In this document: in pieces, positions 23,509 to 31,834 of the stretch | Numbering within the stretch: the first letter of the stretch is position 1 | Layout: the number at the start of each line of letters is the position of its first letter | NCBI GenBank assembly: GCA_023428065.1 | Contig: JAEYZI010000034.1 | Location: 1 to 64,000, forward strand | Reading direction: 5' to 3' | DNA length: 64,000 bases | Source: Actinomycetes bacterium | GTDB taxonomy: Bacteria; Actinomycetota; Actinomycetes; Actinomycetales; Microbacteriaceae | Made by a program: the position numbers and the translations under genes | Notes under the pieces: model-generated | Seen by the model: only the letters and a program-made list of their open reading frames with translations | Database searches by the model: none | Told to the model about the DNA's origin: nothing

Positions 23509-24675
23509 ATGTCCGATTCGCAGCAGCCGGGCGACGCCGGCGACGACCAGATCCCGCCGATTCCGCCCGCGCCGTCCGCCGACGTGCCGTCCGTCCCGCC
23601 CGTCCCGCCCGCGACGTCTGCCGGCGTGCCGCCCGTGAACCCCTACGCGCCGCCCGCGACGACCGTGCCGAGCTCGGTATCCGCGGCACCCGTGCCCCCC
23701 GTGGTCCTCGCGACGACCGCGGCACCCGCCGCGAACCCCTACGCCGCCGCGCCGGCGAACCCCTACGCCGCTCCCCGTATCGGCTCCGCGCCGCAGGGCG
23801 TCCCGGCTGCTCCCGCTTCCGCCGCTCCCACTCCGGGCGCTCCCGGCTACGGCGTGGCGCCCGCGTACGCGGCGCCGTCCGCGGCGCCGTCGCGCCTCAA
23901 CGTCATGGGACTCGTCTCGCTCATCCTCGGCGGGGTCGCGTTCCTGTTCGGCATCTCGGTCGGCTGGATCCCCTACGTCGGGTTCTTCTTCGTGCTGCTC
24001 GCGCTCGTGGGCGTCGCCCTCGGCATCGCGGGACTCGTCGCCAAGAACATCGGCAAGGGCCTCGCGATCGCGGGCACCGCGGTCTCGGGCGTCGCGCTCC
24101 TGCTCACCTCGCTCATCAGCATCGGCATGCTGCTGTTCGTCACGTCCTTCTCCAACACGATCGACGACTTCGGGTCGGACGACCCGATCATCGTCGACCC
24201 GGATGGCGGCGGATCCAGCGGAGGGGACGACCCGAACGCGCACGGCGGCATCGACAACCCGGCCGCGATCGGAGAAGCCGTGATCTTCGCCGACTACGCG
24301 GGCACCGAGGAGTGGCAGATCGTCGTCGGCACGCCGAACCTCGACGCGAACGCGGAGGTGCTCGCGGCGGCGGACTTCAACGCCGAGCCGGAGCCGGGCA
24401 ACCGGTACGTCATCGTCCCCATGACGGTGACCTATCTCGGGCCCACGAGCGACGTGCCCTACATGCTGCTGCCCGAGTTCGTCGACGCGGGCGGGTCGGT
24501 CTACGACCTCAGCTACGCGATGTACCCGGGCTCGATCTACGAGGCCGATGAGCTCGCGACCGGTGAGTCGACCGAGCTCTCGCTCGTGTTCGAGGTCGCG
24601 ATCGATCAGATCCCCGGTTCGCTCCTGCGGGTCAGCTCGATCTGGGGCGACGACCGCCACGTCGCGGTCGGCTGA
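23509..24675 (+). CDS. Pro-rich membrane-anchored protein, DUF4190-like with extracellular domain
   Basis: 388 aa. Residues 1-130 are a Pro/Ala-rich cytoplasmic tail with NPYA repeats. Two membrane helices follow (NVMGLVSLILGGVAFLFGI... and a GKGLAIAGTAVSGVALLLTSLI segment), separated by a further hydrophobic stretch, in the DUF4190 style. The C-terminal 170 residues, starting after an acidic Gly-rich linker, look like an exported beta-sandwich of the DUF4352 kind (EPGNRYVIVPMTVTYLG). Such proteins are common in actinobacteria and lack a known function. ATG 23509 is supported by the CAGACT box; the upstream frame is non-coding in composition. Confidence 0.75.
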   Translation: MSDSQQPGDAGDDQIPPIPPAPSADVPSVPPVPPATSAGVPPVNPYAPPATTVPSSVSAAPVPPVVLATTAAPAANPYAAAPANPYAAPRIGSAPQGVPAAPASAAPTPGAPGYGVAPAYAAPSAAPSRLNVMGLVSLILGGVAFLFGISVGWIPYVGFFFVLLALVGVALGIAGLVAKNIGKGLAIAGTAVSGVALLLTSLISIGMLLFVTSFSNTIDDFGSDDPIIVDPDGGGSSGGDDPNAHGGIDNPAAIGEAVIFADYAGTEEWQIVVGTPNLDANAEVLAAADFNAEPEPGNRYVIVPMTVTYLGPTSDVPYMLLPEFVDAGGSVYDLSYAMYPGSIYEADELATGESTELSLVFEVAIDQIPGSLLRVSSIWGDDRHVAVG

Positions 24676-24723
24676 CGCCGCGCGCGCGACGGTCCCCGCG
24701 CGGGGGCCGTCGCGCGTCGGCGT
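24675..24723. terminator. Long GC hairpin between convergent genes
   Basis: Inner stem CGCGCGACGG (24683-24692) pairs with 24707-24716, continued inwards by CCCC/GGGG and outwards by ACGCCG/CGGCGT (24675-24680 with 24718-24723). Without a T tract it is a probable bidirectional terminator rather than a certain one. Confidence 0.6.
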
Positions 24724-24732
24724 GCCGCGGCC

Positions 24733-25374
24733 TCAGAGGTCGATCGACTGGCCCGGCTCGAGCACCGTGTAGGTGCCGCCGCCCTGCTCGGTGGCCCACT
24801 GCAGGCGGTCGTTGTGGAGCTTCTTGCCCGCGACCGAGAGGGTCATGTCGTGCACGGGGAACGCGCGCAGGGGCTTCACGGCGAGCACGAAGTCCATCGC
24901 CTCGCCGATCTTGAGCCAGGGGGCGCCGAGGGGGGCCGCGAGCAGGTCGACCTCGACGCCGGGCTCGGTGTACGAGTCGCCGGGGTAGTAGAACTCGTCG
25001 TCGACGAGCACGCCCACGTTGTCGATCACCGGGATCGAGGAGTGGATGACGTTGTGCTTCTCGCCGAAGAAGCGCAGGGTGAACGGGCCCACCTCGACCT
25101 CGTCGCCCGCGCGCACGACCTCGACGTCGATGCCGGATGCGGCTGCGGCATCCGCGACGCCCTGCGGGCCGAGCACGCGCGCGTCCGGATTCGCCTCGAC
25201 GAGCTCCTTCACGCGGTCGGCGGAGAGGTGGTCGGCGTGCTCGTGCGTGATCACGATGCCGACGACGCCCGAGGTGTCGGGGAGCGTCGCGAGGAAGGAG
25301 CCGGGGTCGATTACGAGCCGGTCCGTGCCCTTGCTGACGACCATGGCCGCGTGCTCGTACTTCGTGACGTTCAT
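24733..25374 (-). CDS. UlaG-like MBL-fold hydrolase
   Basis: 213 aa. The motif THEHADHLS near residue 42 is the metal-binding signature, and VIDPGSF near residue 22, GDSYTEPG near 133 and VHDMTLS near 174 complete the metal ligands. The short, single-domain form (KYEHAAMVVSKGTDRLVIDPG start) is that of the L-ascorbate-6-phosphate-lactonase-like MBL group, most of whose members have unknown substrates. ATG 25374 has TAGAGT 7 nt upstream on its strand, indicating a leaderless transcript. It is divergent from the esterase gene. Confidence 0.85.
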   Translation of the reverse strand: MNVTKYEHAAMVVSKGTDRLVIDPGSFLATLPDTSGVVGIVITHEHADHLSADRVKELVEANPDARVLGPQGVADAAAASGIDVEVVRAGDEVEVGPFTLRFFGEKHNVIHSSIPVIDNVGVLVDDEFYYPGDSYTEPGVEVDLLAAPLGAPWLKIGEAMDFVLAVKPLRAFPVHDMTLSVAGKKLHNDRLQWATEQGGGTYTVLEPGQSIDL

Positions 25375-25381
25375 GATCCCG

Positions 25382-25408
25382 ACTCTATTCCCGCGCCCTG
25401 GCTAAGGT
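25382..25408. promoter_or_regulatory. Divergent promoters of the UlaG-like and esterase genes
   Basis: Minus strand: TAGAGT (25387 to 25382), 7 nt before ATG 25374. Plus strand: TAAGGT (25403-25408), followed by AGGAGG at 25421-25426 and ATG 25433. Confidence 0.55.
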
Positions 25409-25432
25409 GATGACGATCCGAGGAGGGATTGC

Positions 25433-26401
25433 ATGTTCGTCGACCTGCCCGAGGCCGAGCTGCGCGCCTACCGCAGCGCCCAGACCGATCCCGCCGATTT
25501 CGACGCGTTCTGGGATGCGACGCTCGCCGAGGCCCGCGCCGCGGCGCCGGCCGGTGCGGTGCTCGAACCTGTGGATGCGGGCCTGCGGACGCTCGACGTC
25601 TACGACGTGACGTTCCCCGGGTTCGCGGGCCAGCCGATCCGCGCGTGGCTGCGCGTGCCGCGCGGCGCATCCGGCCCCCTCCCGACCGTCGTGCAGTACC
25701 AGGGCTACGGCGGCGGTCGCGGGCTGCCGACCGAGAACCTGCTCTACGCGTCGGCGGGCTTCGCCCACCTGCACGTCGACACGCGCGGGCAGGGCTCGGG
25801 CTGGTCGGTCGGGGCGACGCCCGACTCGGGCGAGACGGGGCCGCAGATCCCGGGCGTCATGACACGGGGCATCGACAGTCGCGAGACCTACTACTACCGG
25901 CGCCTGTTCACGGACGCCGTGCGCGCGGTCGACGCGGCCCGCACCCTCGACGTCGTCGACCCCGCGCGCATCGCCGTGGCGGGCGGCAGTCAGGGCGGGG
26001 GCATCACGCTCGCCGTGGCCGGGCTCGTCGAGGGTCTCGTCGCGGCGCTGCCCCAGGTGCCCTTCCTGTGCGACTTCCCGCGCGCGGTGACGATCCACGA
26101 CACCGACCCGTACCACGAGCTCGTGCGCTACCTCGCGCAGCACCGCACGCGGGCGTCCGCGGTGCTCGAGACGCTCGCCTACTTCGACGGCGTGAACTTC
26201 GCTCGCCGCGCGACCGCGCCCGCGTGGTTCACGGTCGCGCTCATGGACGAGATCTGCAAGCCGTCGACGGTGTTCGGCGCGTTCAACGCGTACGCGGGGC
26301 CGAAGCGCATCGAGGTTTTCCCCTTCAACGGGCACGAGGGCGGGGGCGCGCTGACGGAGGGCGAGCAGGTGCGGATCCTGCACGAGGTGTTCGGGGACTG
26401 A
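25433..26401 (+). CDS. Carbohydrate esterase family 7 (acetyl xylan esterase / cephalosporin deacetylase)
   Basis: Removes acetyl groups from xylo-oligosaccharides and related substrates in the cytoplasm. 322 aa, no signal peptide. The CE7 features are all present: RGQGSGWSVG near residue 118, the nucleophile elbow GGSQGGGITLA near residue 184, an aspartate in MDEICKPSTVFGAFN near 273, and the terminal histidine in FNGHEGGG near 303. SD AGGAGG is well placed before ATG 25433. An AraC-type gene starts directly after its stop, so the pair is an operon. Confidence 0.93.
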   Translation: MFVDLPEAELRAYRSAQTDPADFDAFWDATLAEARAAAPAGAVLEPVDAGLRTLDVYDVTFPGFAGQPIRAWLRVPRGASGPLPTVVQYQGYGGGRGLPTENLLYASAGFAHLHVDTRGQGSGWSVGATPDSGETGPQIPGVMTRGIDSRETYYYRRLFTDAVRAVDAARTLDVVDPARIAVAGGSQGGGITLAVAGLVEGLVAALPQVPFLCDFPRAVTIHDTDPYHELVRYLAQHRTRASAVLETLAYFDGVNFARRATAPAWFTVALMDEICKPSTVFGAFNAYAGPKRIEVFPFNGHEGGGALTEGEQVRILHEVFGD

Positions 26402-26830
26402 GTGTCGCGCGACGCGGAGCAGGTCAACCGGCGGCTTCTGCGCGCGCGCGACGCCATGGATCGGCACTACGCCGAGCCGCTCGATGTGCCGGCGCTCGCC
26501 CGGATCGCGATCATGTCGCCCGCGCACTTCAACCGCGAGTTCCGCCGCGTGTTCGGCGAGACGCCCCACCGCTACCTGCAGCGTCGACGCGTCGAGCGCG
26601 CGATGTTCCTGCTGCGCACGACGGATGCCCCGGTCACCGAGATCTGCCGCGCCGTCGGGTTCGAGAGCCTCGGCACCTTCGGGCGCACGTTCACCTCGAT
26701 CGTCGGCTGTGCGCCGAGCGTCTACCGCTCGCGCACGCGCACGGATGCGCTGCCGCATTCCGGGGGGTTCGTCATGCGCTGGGGCAGACCGGGCACTTTC
26801 GGAGAAGCGCGGTCGTCGCCCGACTCCTAG
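26402..26830 (+). CDS. AraC-family helix-turn-helix regulator (DNA-binding domain only)
   Basis: 142 aa consisting of one AraC DNA-binding domain: first HTH in LDVPALARIAIMSPAHFNREFRRVFGETPHRYL, second in APVTEICRAVGFESLGTFGRTFTSIVGCAPSVYR. There is no sensing domain; the tail is short and basic. GTG 26402 abuts the esterase stop. Small AraC proteins of this type are commonly encoded beside a VOC/glyoxalase-fold gene, as here, and probably regulate it. Confidence 0.88.
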   Translation: MSRDAEQVNRRLLRARDAMDRHYAEPLDVPALARIAIMSPAHFNREFRRVFGETPHRYLQRRRVERAMFLLRTTDAPVTEICRAVGFESLGTFGRTFTSIVGCAPSVYRSRTRTDALPHSGGFVMRWGRPGTFGEARSSPDS

Positions 26831-26862
26831 CGTGAGAGCGACCGACCACCACAGGAGGAACC

Positions 26863-27276
26863 GTGATCACGTCCAACAATCTCTCGTCCGTCTTCGTGCT
26901 CGACCAGGACGAGGCCCTCGACTTCTACGTCGGACTGCTGGGCCTCGAGGTGAGCGCCGACATGATGTTCGGGCCGATGCGCTGGCTCACGGTGCGCGTG
27001 CCGGGCGAGAAGCACGACATCCTGCTCGAGCGCCCCGGGGCGCCGGCCCATGATCCCGCGACGGAGGAGCAGGTGCGCGAGCTCGTGACGAAGGGCGCGG
27101 GAGGCGGATGGCTCGCGTTCCTGTCGGACGACGTCGACGCCGACTTCGAGCGGCTCCAGGCCGCGGGCGTCGACATCACTCAGGAGCCGACCGATCAGGG
27201 CTATGGGCGCGACTTCGCGATCCGCGACCCGTTCGGCAACCACGTGCGCATCGGGAGCATCCCGGCGTACTTGTGA
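26863..27276 (+). CDS. VOC-family (glyoxalase-fold) protein
   Basis: 137 aa with two beta-alpha-beta-beta-beta modules: SSVFVLDQDEALDFYVGLLGLEV at the start and WLAFLSDDVDADFERLQAAGVDIT...DFAIRDPFGNHVRIG at the end. Possible metal ligands are limited (a Glu in HDILLE), so it may be a binding protein rather than an enzyme. GTG 26863 follows AGGAGG (26853-26858); TAGCGT at 26828 overlaps the preceding stop and could give it its own promoter. Confidence 0.85.
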   Translation: MITSNNLSSVFVLDQDEALDFYVGLLGLEVSADMMFGPMRWLTVRVPGEKHDILLERPGAPAHDPATEEQVRELVTKGAGGGWLAFLSDDVDADFERLQAAGVDITQEPTDQGYGRDFAIRDPFGNHVRIGSIPAYL

Positions 27277-27301
27277 CAGATACCCCAGGGGGGTATATCC
27301 T
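27274..27301 (+). promoter_or_regulatory. csoR promoter with CsoR-type operator
   Basis: ATACCCC (27280-27286) and GGGGTAT (27290-27296) form a perfect palindrome with a 3-nt centre, the classical CsoR-family site. It fills the space between a -35-like TGACAG (27274-27279) and a -10 TATCCT (27296-27301), which is 6 nt before ATG 27308. Metal-relieved autorepression of a leaderless csoR-copB transcript is the straightforward reading. Confidence 0.85.
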
Positions 27302-27307
27302 GGCGGC

Positions 27308-27589
27308 ATGATCGACGACATCAAGAAGCGCGCGCTGCACCGCGTCCGCATCCTCCAGGGGCAGTTGCGGGGCGTGGAGAAGATGATCGAGGACGAGGCG
27401 TACTGCGTCGACATCATCACGCAGACCCTCGCCATCCAGAAGTCGCTCGGCAGCCTCAACAAGCTGCTCGTCGAGAACCACCTGCGCACCCACGTGTCGC
27501 ACATGTTCGACGAGGGCGGCGAGACGCGCGACCAGGCCGTCGCGGAACTGCTCGCGGTGTTCGAGCTGCAGCAGAACCGGAGCGCATGA
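27308..27589 (+). CDS. csoR: CsoR-family (DUF156) metal-responsive repressor, Cys-His-His variant
   Basis: 93-aa all-helical repressor that leaves DNA on binding its inducer. It aligns well with the family: KKRALHRVRILQGQLRGVEKMIEDEAYCVDIITQ. In copper-sensing CsoR the ligands are Cys, His and Cys, the last two in HxxxC. Here the first Cys is kept (YCVD), but the second pair reads NHLRTH, so His replaces the second Cys, as in the nickel/cobalt sensor RcnR, though RcnR's N-terminal His is absent. The gene overlaps the ATPase gene by 4 nt, which points to copper or a borderline divalent metal. Confidence 0.9.
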   Translation: MIDDIKKRALHRVRILQGQLRGVEKMIEDEAYCVDIITQTLAIQKSLGSLNKLLVENHLRTHVSHMFDEGGETRDQAVAELLAVFELQQNRSA

Positions 27590-29721
27590 TGAGCGGCCAC
27601 GAGCACCACGGCCACGAGCACCACGATCACGCCGTGCACGATCACGAGGTGCACGATCACGCCGCGCACGACCACGCGGTCCCGGATCACGAGGTGCACG
27701 ACCACGCCGCGCACGACCACGCGGCCCACGGTGCGCACGACCACAGCCACCACGATCCGGATCGTTTCCGCCGACTGTTCTGGATCAGCCTCGCGCTCAC
27801 GATCCCGACCCTCGTGTTCTCACCGGGGCTGCAGGAGATCCTCGGCCTCACGGGGCCGCGGTTCCCCGGCAGCGAGTGGATCCCCGCCCTCTTCGGGGCG
27901 GCGATCGTCGCGATCGGCGGGCGCATCTTCCTGCAGGGCGCCTGGCAGGAGCTGCGCGCCAAGAGCCCCGGCATGATGACGCTCATCTCGCTCGCGATCG
28001 TCGTCTCGACCGCGTACTCGCTCGCCGTCATGCTCGGACTGCCCGGCATGGACTTCTGGTGGGAGCTCGCGACGCTCGTCACGATCATGCTGCTCGGTCA
28101 CTGGATCGAGATGTCGGCGGTCTCGAGCGCGCAGAATGCGCTCGGCGCGCTCGCGAAGCTCCTGCCCGACGAGGCCGAGGTGCTGCGCGACGGCGAACCG
28201 GTCGCGATCCCGCGCGCCGCGCTCGCGGTAGGCGATCGCGTGCTCGTGCGCCCCGGCGCGGCGATCCCCGCCGACGGCACGGTCGTCGAGGGGTCGGCGG
28301 AGGTCGACGAGTCGCTCCTCACGGGGGAGTCGGCCCCCGTCGAGAAGACCGAGGGCGACGCCGTCGTCGCGGGCTCGATCGCGTCGGGCTCGCTCACGAT
28401 CGAGGTGGCCCGCACGGGCGGCGACACGACGCTCGCGGGCATCATGAGACTCGTCGCGGACGCGCAGGCGAGTCGCTCGCCCGCGCAGCTCCTCGCGGAT
28501 CGCGCCGCGGCGCTGCTCTTCTACGTCGCGCTCGGTGCCGCCCTCGTGACCCTCCTCGTGTGGAGCCTTCTGCGACCCGACGAGCCGGCGTTCGTGCTCG
28601 AGCGCGTCGTCGCCGTGCTCGTGATCGCGTGCCCGCACGCGCTCGGCCTCGCGATCCCGCTCGTCGCCCAGCTCTCCACGGCGATCGGCGCGCGGCGCGG
28701 CATCCTGATCCGCAGCCGTGCCGCGCTCGAGGAGGCGAAGGATGTCGACGTCGTGCTCTTCGACAAGACCGGCACCCTCACCGAGGGTCGGCAGGCGCTC
28801 GCCGCCGTCACGGTCGTCGAGGGCGTGGACGAGGACGACGCGCTCGCCCTCGCGGCCGCCGTCGAGGCGCGCAGCGAGCACCCCATCGGTCGTGCGCTCG
28901 TCGATGCCGCGCGCGAGCGGGGGGTGCTCATCCCCCGGGCGACCGGCTTCCGGGCGCTCGCGGGACGCGGCGCCGTCGCGACCGTCGACGGGCGACCGCT
29001 CGCCGTCGCGAGCTCCCGCTACGTGACCGAGCACGGCATCCTGCTCGACCCCGCGCTCGTGCTCGCCGCGCGCGCGGCGGGCGGGGAGGGCGTGACCACG
29101 GTGGCGCTCGTCGAGAGCGCCGAGGGCTCCGAGCGCGTGCTCGCGGTCTTCGCGGTGTCCGACCGCGTGCGCCCCGAGTCGGCGGAGGCCGTCGCGGAGC
29201 TCCACCGGCGGGGTGTACGCGTCGCGATGCTCACGGGCGACTCGCACCTCGTCGCCGAGCACGTCGCGGCCGAGCTCGGCATCGACGAGGTGCGCGCCGA
29301 GGTGCTACCCGATCAGAAGGCCGGCGAGGTCGCGGCGCTCCGACGCGGCGGCGCGGCGCGCGTCGCGATGGTCGGCGACGGCATCAACGACGCCCCCGCG
29401 CTCGCGACGGCCGACCTGGGCATCGCGATCGGCGCGGGTACGGATGTCGCGATCGAGTCGGCGGGAGTCGTGCTCGCCTCCTCGGATCCGCGCGGTGTCG
29501 CCGACACGATCACGCTCAGCCGTGCGAGCTACCGCAAGATGCTGCAGAACCTGTGGTGGGCGGCCGGCTACAACGCGGTCGGCATCCCGCTCGCCGCGGG
29601 CGTGCTCGCGGGCGTCGGCGTGCTCATGCCGCCGTGGCTCGCCGCGGTGCTCATGAGCGTGTCGACCGTCGTGGTCGCGGCGAACGCGCAGCTGCTGCGC
29701 CGTCTCCGTTTCCGCCGCTGA
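27586..29721 (+). CDS. CopB-type (P1B-3) heavy-metal ATPase with His-rich N-terminus
   Basis: Metal-exporting P-type ATPase, 711 aa. Residues 4-53 are a His/Asp-rich tail with repeated HDHA and HDHE units and no Cys-based metal domain. About eight membrane helices follow. The intramembrane metal motif is CPH (IACPHALGLAIPL near residue 350), the hallmark of the P1B-3 group (copper or silver), not the CPC of CopA. Also present: TGES near 246, phosphorylation site DKTGT near 395, SEHPIG near 432, and GDGINDAPAL near 597. ATG 27586 overlaps the csoR stop. The 3' end overlaps the convergent PadR gene by 71 nt. Confidence 0.95.
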   Translation: MMSGHEHHGHEHHDHAVHDHEVHDHAAHDHAVPDHEVHDHAAHDHAAHGAHDHSHHDPDRFRRLFWISLALTIPTLVFSPGLQEILGLTGPRFPGSEWIPALFGAAIVAIGGRIFLQGAWQELRAKSPGMMTLISLAIVVSTAYSLAVMLGLPGMDFWWELATLVTIMLLGHWIEMSAVSSAQNALGALAKLLPDEAEVLRDGEPVAIPRAALAVGDRVLVRPGAAIPADGTVVEGSAEVDESLLTGESAPVEKTEGDAVVAGSIASGSLTIEVARTGGDTTLAGIMRLVADAQASRSPAQLLADRAAALLFYVALGAALVTLLVWSLLRPDEPAFVLERVVAVLVIACPHALGLAIPLVAQLSTAIGARRGILIRSRAALEEAKDVDVVLFDKTGTLTEGRQALAAVTVVEGVDEDDALALAAAVEARSEHPIGRALVDAARERGVLIPRATGFRALAGRGAVATVDGRPLAVASSRYVTEHGILLDPALVLAARAAGGEGVTTVALVESAEGSERVLAVFAVSDRVRPESAEAVAELHRRGVRVAMLTGDSHLVAEHVAAELGIDEVRAEVLPDQKAGEVAALRRGGAARVAMVGDGINDAPALATADLGIAIGAGTDVAIESAGVVLASSDPRGVADTITLSRASYRKMLQNLWWAAGYNAVGIPLAAGVLAGVGVLMPPWLAAVLMSVSTVVVAANAQLLRRLRFRR

Positions 29722-30307
29722 CCCCACCCGAGGTGAGCCGGTCGAGCAGCTCGAGGCCCGCGTCCGCCCAGGCGATCTCCGCGCGGGCGCGGGCCACGAG
29801 GCCCTCGTAGGCGAAGTGCTTGAACGCGACGGTGCGCTCGCGGTCCTCCTCGGCCGTCACCGCGAGCCGCCGCCGCAGCATGGGGTTGGTGAGGGTCTCG
29901 ATCCGCATGAGCTCGCCCTCCCACTGCTCGAGCTCGGAGCGCCACTGGGCGCGGTGCGCGACGAGGAAGGCGCGGGCGGCCTCGGGCTCGGCCGACTCCA
30001 GGTAGGCGGCACGCAGGTGCGCGGGGTCCCGCACGCGCTGGTAGTCGAGCGGCGACGACATCCAGTCGAGGAAGGCGCGGTCGCCCGCGGGCGTGACGTG
30101 GTACAGGCGGCGGTGCCCACGCTCTCCGCGCGCCTGATCCTCGCCCTCGACGAGGCCGTCGGCCTCCATCTTGCGCAGCTCGGGGTAGATCTGGGAGTCG
30201 GGGGCATGCCACACGTGGCCGACGGACTGCGCGAACTGCTTCGCGAGGTCGTAGCCCGAGAGCGGGCCCACGCGCAGGATCGCGAGGAGCGCGTAGCGCA
30301 GGCTCAT
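29651..30307 (-). CDS. PadR-family transcriptional regulator
   Basis: 218 aa. The N-terminal winged helix is typical (MSLRYALLAILRVGPLSGYDLAKQFAQSVGHVWHAPDSQIYPELRKMEADGLV in outline), followed by RLYHVTPAGDRAFLDWM and a helical C-terminal domain of the PadR/Vir-like kind. PadR itself controls phenolic acid decarboxylase, and a phenolic-acid-related locus lies directly upstream, but PadR-like proteins are diverse. A -10 box TAGCCT (30336 to 30331 on the minus strand) precedes it. Its last 24 codons overlap the ATPase gene and encode a low-complexity Gly/Ala/Arg tail, probably simple read-through of the frame. Confidence 0.88.
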   Translation of the reverse strand: MSLRYALLAILRVGPLSGYDLAKQFAQSVGHVWHAPDSQIYPELRKMEADGLVEGEDQARGERGHRRLYHVTPAGDRAFLDWMSSPLDYQRVRDPAHLRAAYLESAEPEAARAFLVAHRAQWRSELEQWEGELMRIETLTNPMLRRRLAVTAEEDRERTVAFKHFAYEGLVARARAEIAWADAGLELLDRLTSGGVSGGNGDGAAAARSPRPRRSTRS

Positions 30308-30344
30308 GGCGCGTCCCCTTCCCGTCGATCAGGCTAACGGCACA

Positions 30345-30381
30345 CGCCGGGCGGGACGGCGCACGTGCCGCCCGCCCGGCG
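30345..30381 (-). terminator. Strong hairpin at the end of the ligM transcript
   Basis: Arms 30345-30360 and 30367-30381 pair over 15 bp with one bulged A and a 6-nt loop, beginning 6 nt past the ligM-like stop. No T tract. Confidence 0.6.
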
Positions 30382-30386
30382 CCGGA

Positions 30387-31799
30387 TCACGCCCCGCGGT
30401 ATCCCGTGCGCCAGCCTCCGTGGTAGTCCACGCGCGCCACCGTCGAGTACGGCACGGGGCTCACGACGGCGCGCGCCGAGAACTGCTCGTGGGGCTCGAC
30501 GGCGGCCTTGCGGCTTCCGCCGTCGGGCTCGCCCCAGACGACGCGCAGCTCGGTGCCCTCGGGCACGTCGGGGTCGATCGTCGCGAGCGAGAGGGCGCGG
30601 CGCTCGTTCGCGCTGTAGCCCGTGAACATCGAGAAGCCCACGACCGTCCCGTCGGCGTCGACGACGGAGTCGTAGTTGGCCGAGCCGTAGTTGGCGAGCG
30701 GGAGGTCGAAGTACTTGTAGCGGGGCCCGTCGAGGGAGAAGAGCGAGCCGATGATCGTCGTGACGTCGTCGCCGTTCCACGCGAGCGTCACCTTGCGGCG
30801 CTGGGTCGCGGGGTCGACCTTCTCGAGCGCGTCGCGTCCGATGAAGTCGTGGTCGAACTTCACGAACGACCCGTAGCCGAGCTCCCAAGGCGTCAGGTAG
30901 TAGTCCTCGATGTCGCGCGACACGAACGAGCCCGCGAGCGTGCCGGTGGCCTCGTAGCCGTCGGCGGGAAGCCACTCGCGGTAGGCGCGCTCCTCCTCGC
31001 CCGTGTAGATCGCCGGGAGCGGCGAGGGTATCCAGCCCGACTCGAGCGTGTTGGAGGGGTAGGCGCGCGATCCGACCGGGACGAGGCCGAACTCGGCACC
31101 CGCCTCGACGATCGCGTCGCGGATGCGATCGTGGTCGGCGTAGGGGCCCCAGATCTCGAGGCCGGGGGCTCCCGCCATCCCGTGCCGCAGGGTCCGCACG
31201 GTCGTGCCGTCGATCGTCATGGTCGACATGTTGAAGAACTTGAGCTGCTCGAGCGGCGCGCCGTTGAGCTTCTCGATGACTGCCCACGCGGTCGGCCCCT
31301 GGATCTGGAAGCGGTAGTAGCGGCGCGACACGGGGTGGCCGTACGGGCGCGAGGGGGAGCGGCGGTCGACCTCGATGTCGAGGTTCGTGTAGCCGCCCGT
31401 CTCGCCGTGGAACATGAGCCAGTTGGCGGCGGGCGAGCGGCCCACGTACACGTAGCGGTCCTCCGCCTCGTGGAAGAGGATGCCGTCGCCCACGACGTGA
31501 CCGGATGCCGTGGTCGGCACGTACTGCTTGGCCCGGTCGACCGGGAAGACGGCGGTCGAGTTGACCGCGGTGTCCGAGATGAGCTTGATCGCGTCGGAGC
31601 CCGAGATGAACAGGTTGTCCATGTGGTGGGACTGGTCGTAGAGCACCGAGGTCTCACGCCACGCCGTCTGCTCCTTGATCCAGTTCTGGAAGTCGGCGGG
31701 GACGACGGGGTAGATGTACGAGCCGATCTGCGAGTTGCGCAGCAGCTCGACGGCGTCCCCCGACTCGTCGAGCACCTCCTGGAGGTTGCGTGCGGTCAT
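30387..31799 (-). CDS. LigM-like tetrahydrofolate-dependent aromatic O-demethylase
   Basis: Expected to move the methyl group of vanillate (or a related methoxyaromatic) to tetrahydrofolate, giving protocatechuate and 5-methyl-THF. 470 aa in the aminomethyltransferase (GcvT/DmdA) fold. Many blocks match what I recall of Sphingobium LigM: LRNSQIGSYIYPVVPADFQNW, AKQYVPTTASGHVVGDGI, PAANWLMFHGETGGY, LRHGMAGAPGLEIWGPY, GSRAYPSNTLESGWIPSPLP and FVKFDHDFIGRDALE. ATG 31799 has GGGAG upstream. metF precedes it by 35 nt, the same partnership as in the Sphingobium lig system. Syringate or methylgallate demethylase would be the alternative substrate range. Confidence 0.88.
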   Translation of the reverse strand: MTARNLQEVLDESGDAVELLRNSQIGSYIYPVVPADFQNWIKEQTAWRETSVLYDQSHHMDNLFISGSDAIKLISDTAVNSTAVFPVDRAKQYVPTTASGHVVGDGILFHEAEDRYVYVGRSPAANWLMFHGETGGYTNLDIEVDRRSPSRPYGHPVSRRYYRFQIQGPTAWAVIEKLNGAPLEQLKFFNMSTMTIDGTTVRTLRHGMAGAPGLEIWGPYADHDRIRDAIVEAGAEFGLVPVGSRAYPSNTLESGWIPSPLPAIYTGEEERAYREWLPADGYEATGTLAGSFVSRDIEDYYLTPWELGYGSFVKFDHDFIGRDALEKVDPATQRRKVTLAWNGDDVTTIIGSLFSLDGPRYKYFDLPLANYGSANYDSVVDADGTVVGFSMFTGYSANERRALSLATIDPDVPEGTELRVVWGEPDGGSRKAAVEPHEQFSARAVVSPVPYSTVARVDYHGGWRTGYRGA

Positions 31800-31834
31800 G
31801 TTCTCCCTCTCTCTTGTTCCGGGCCCGCGCGGGC

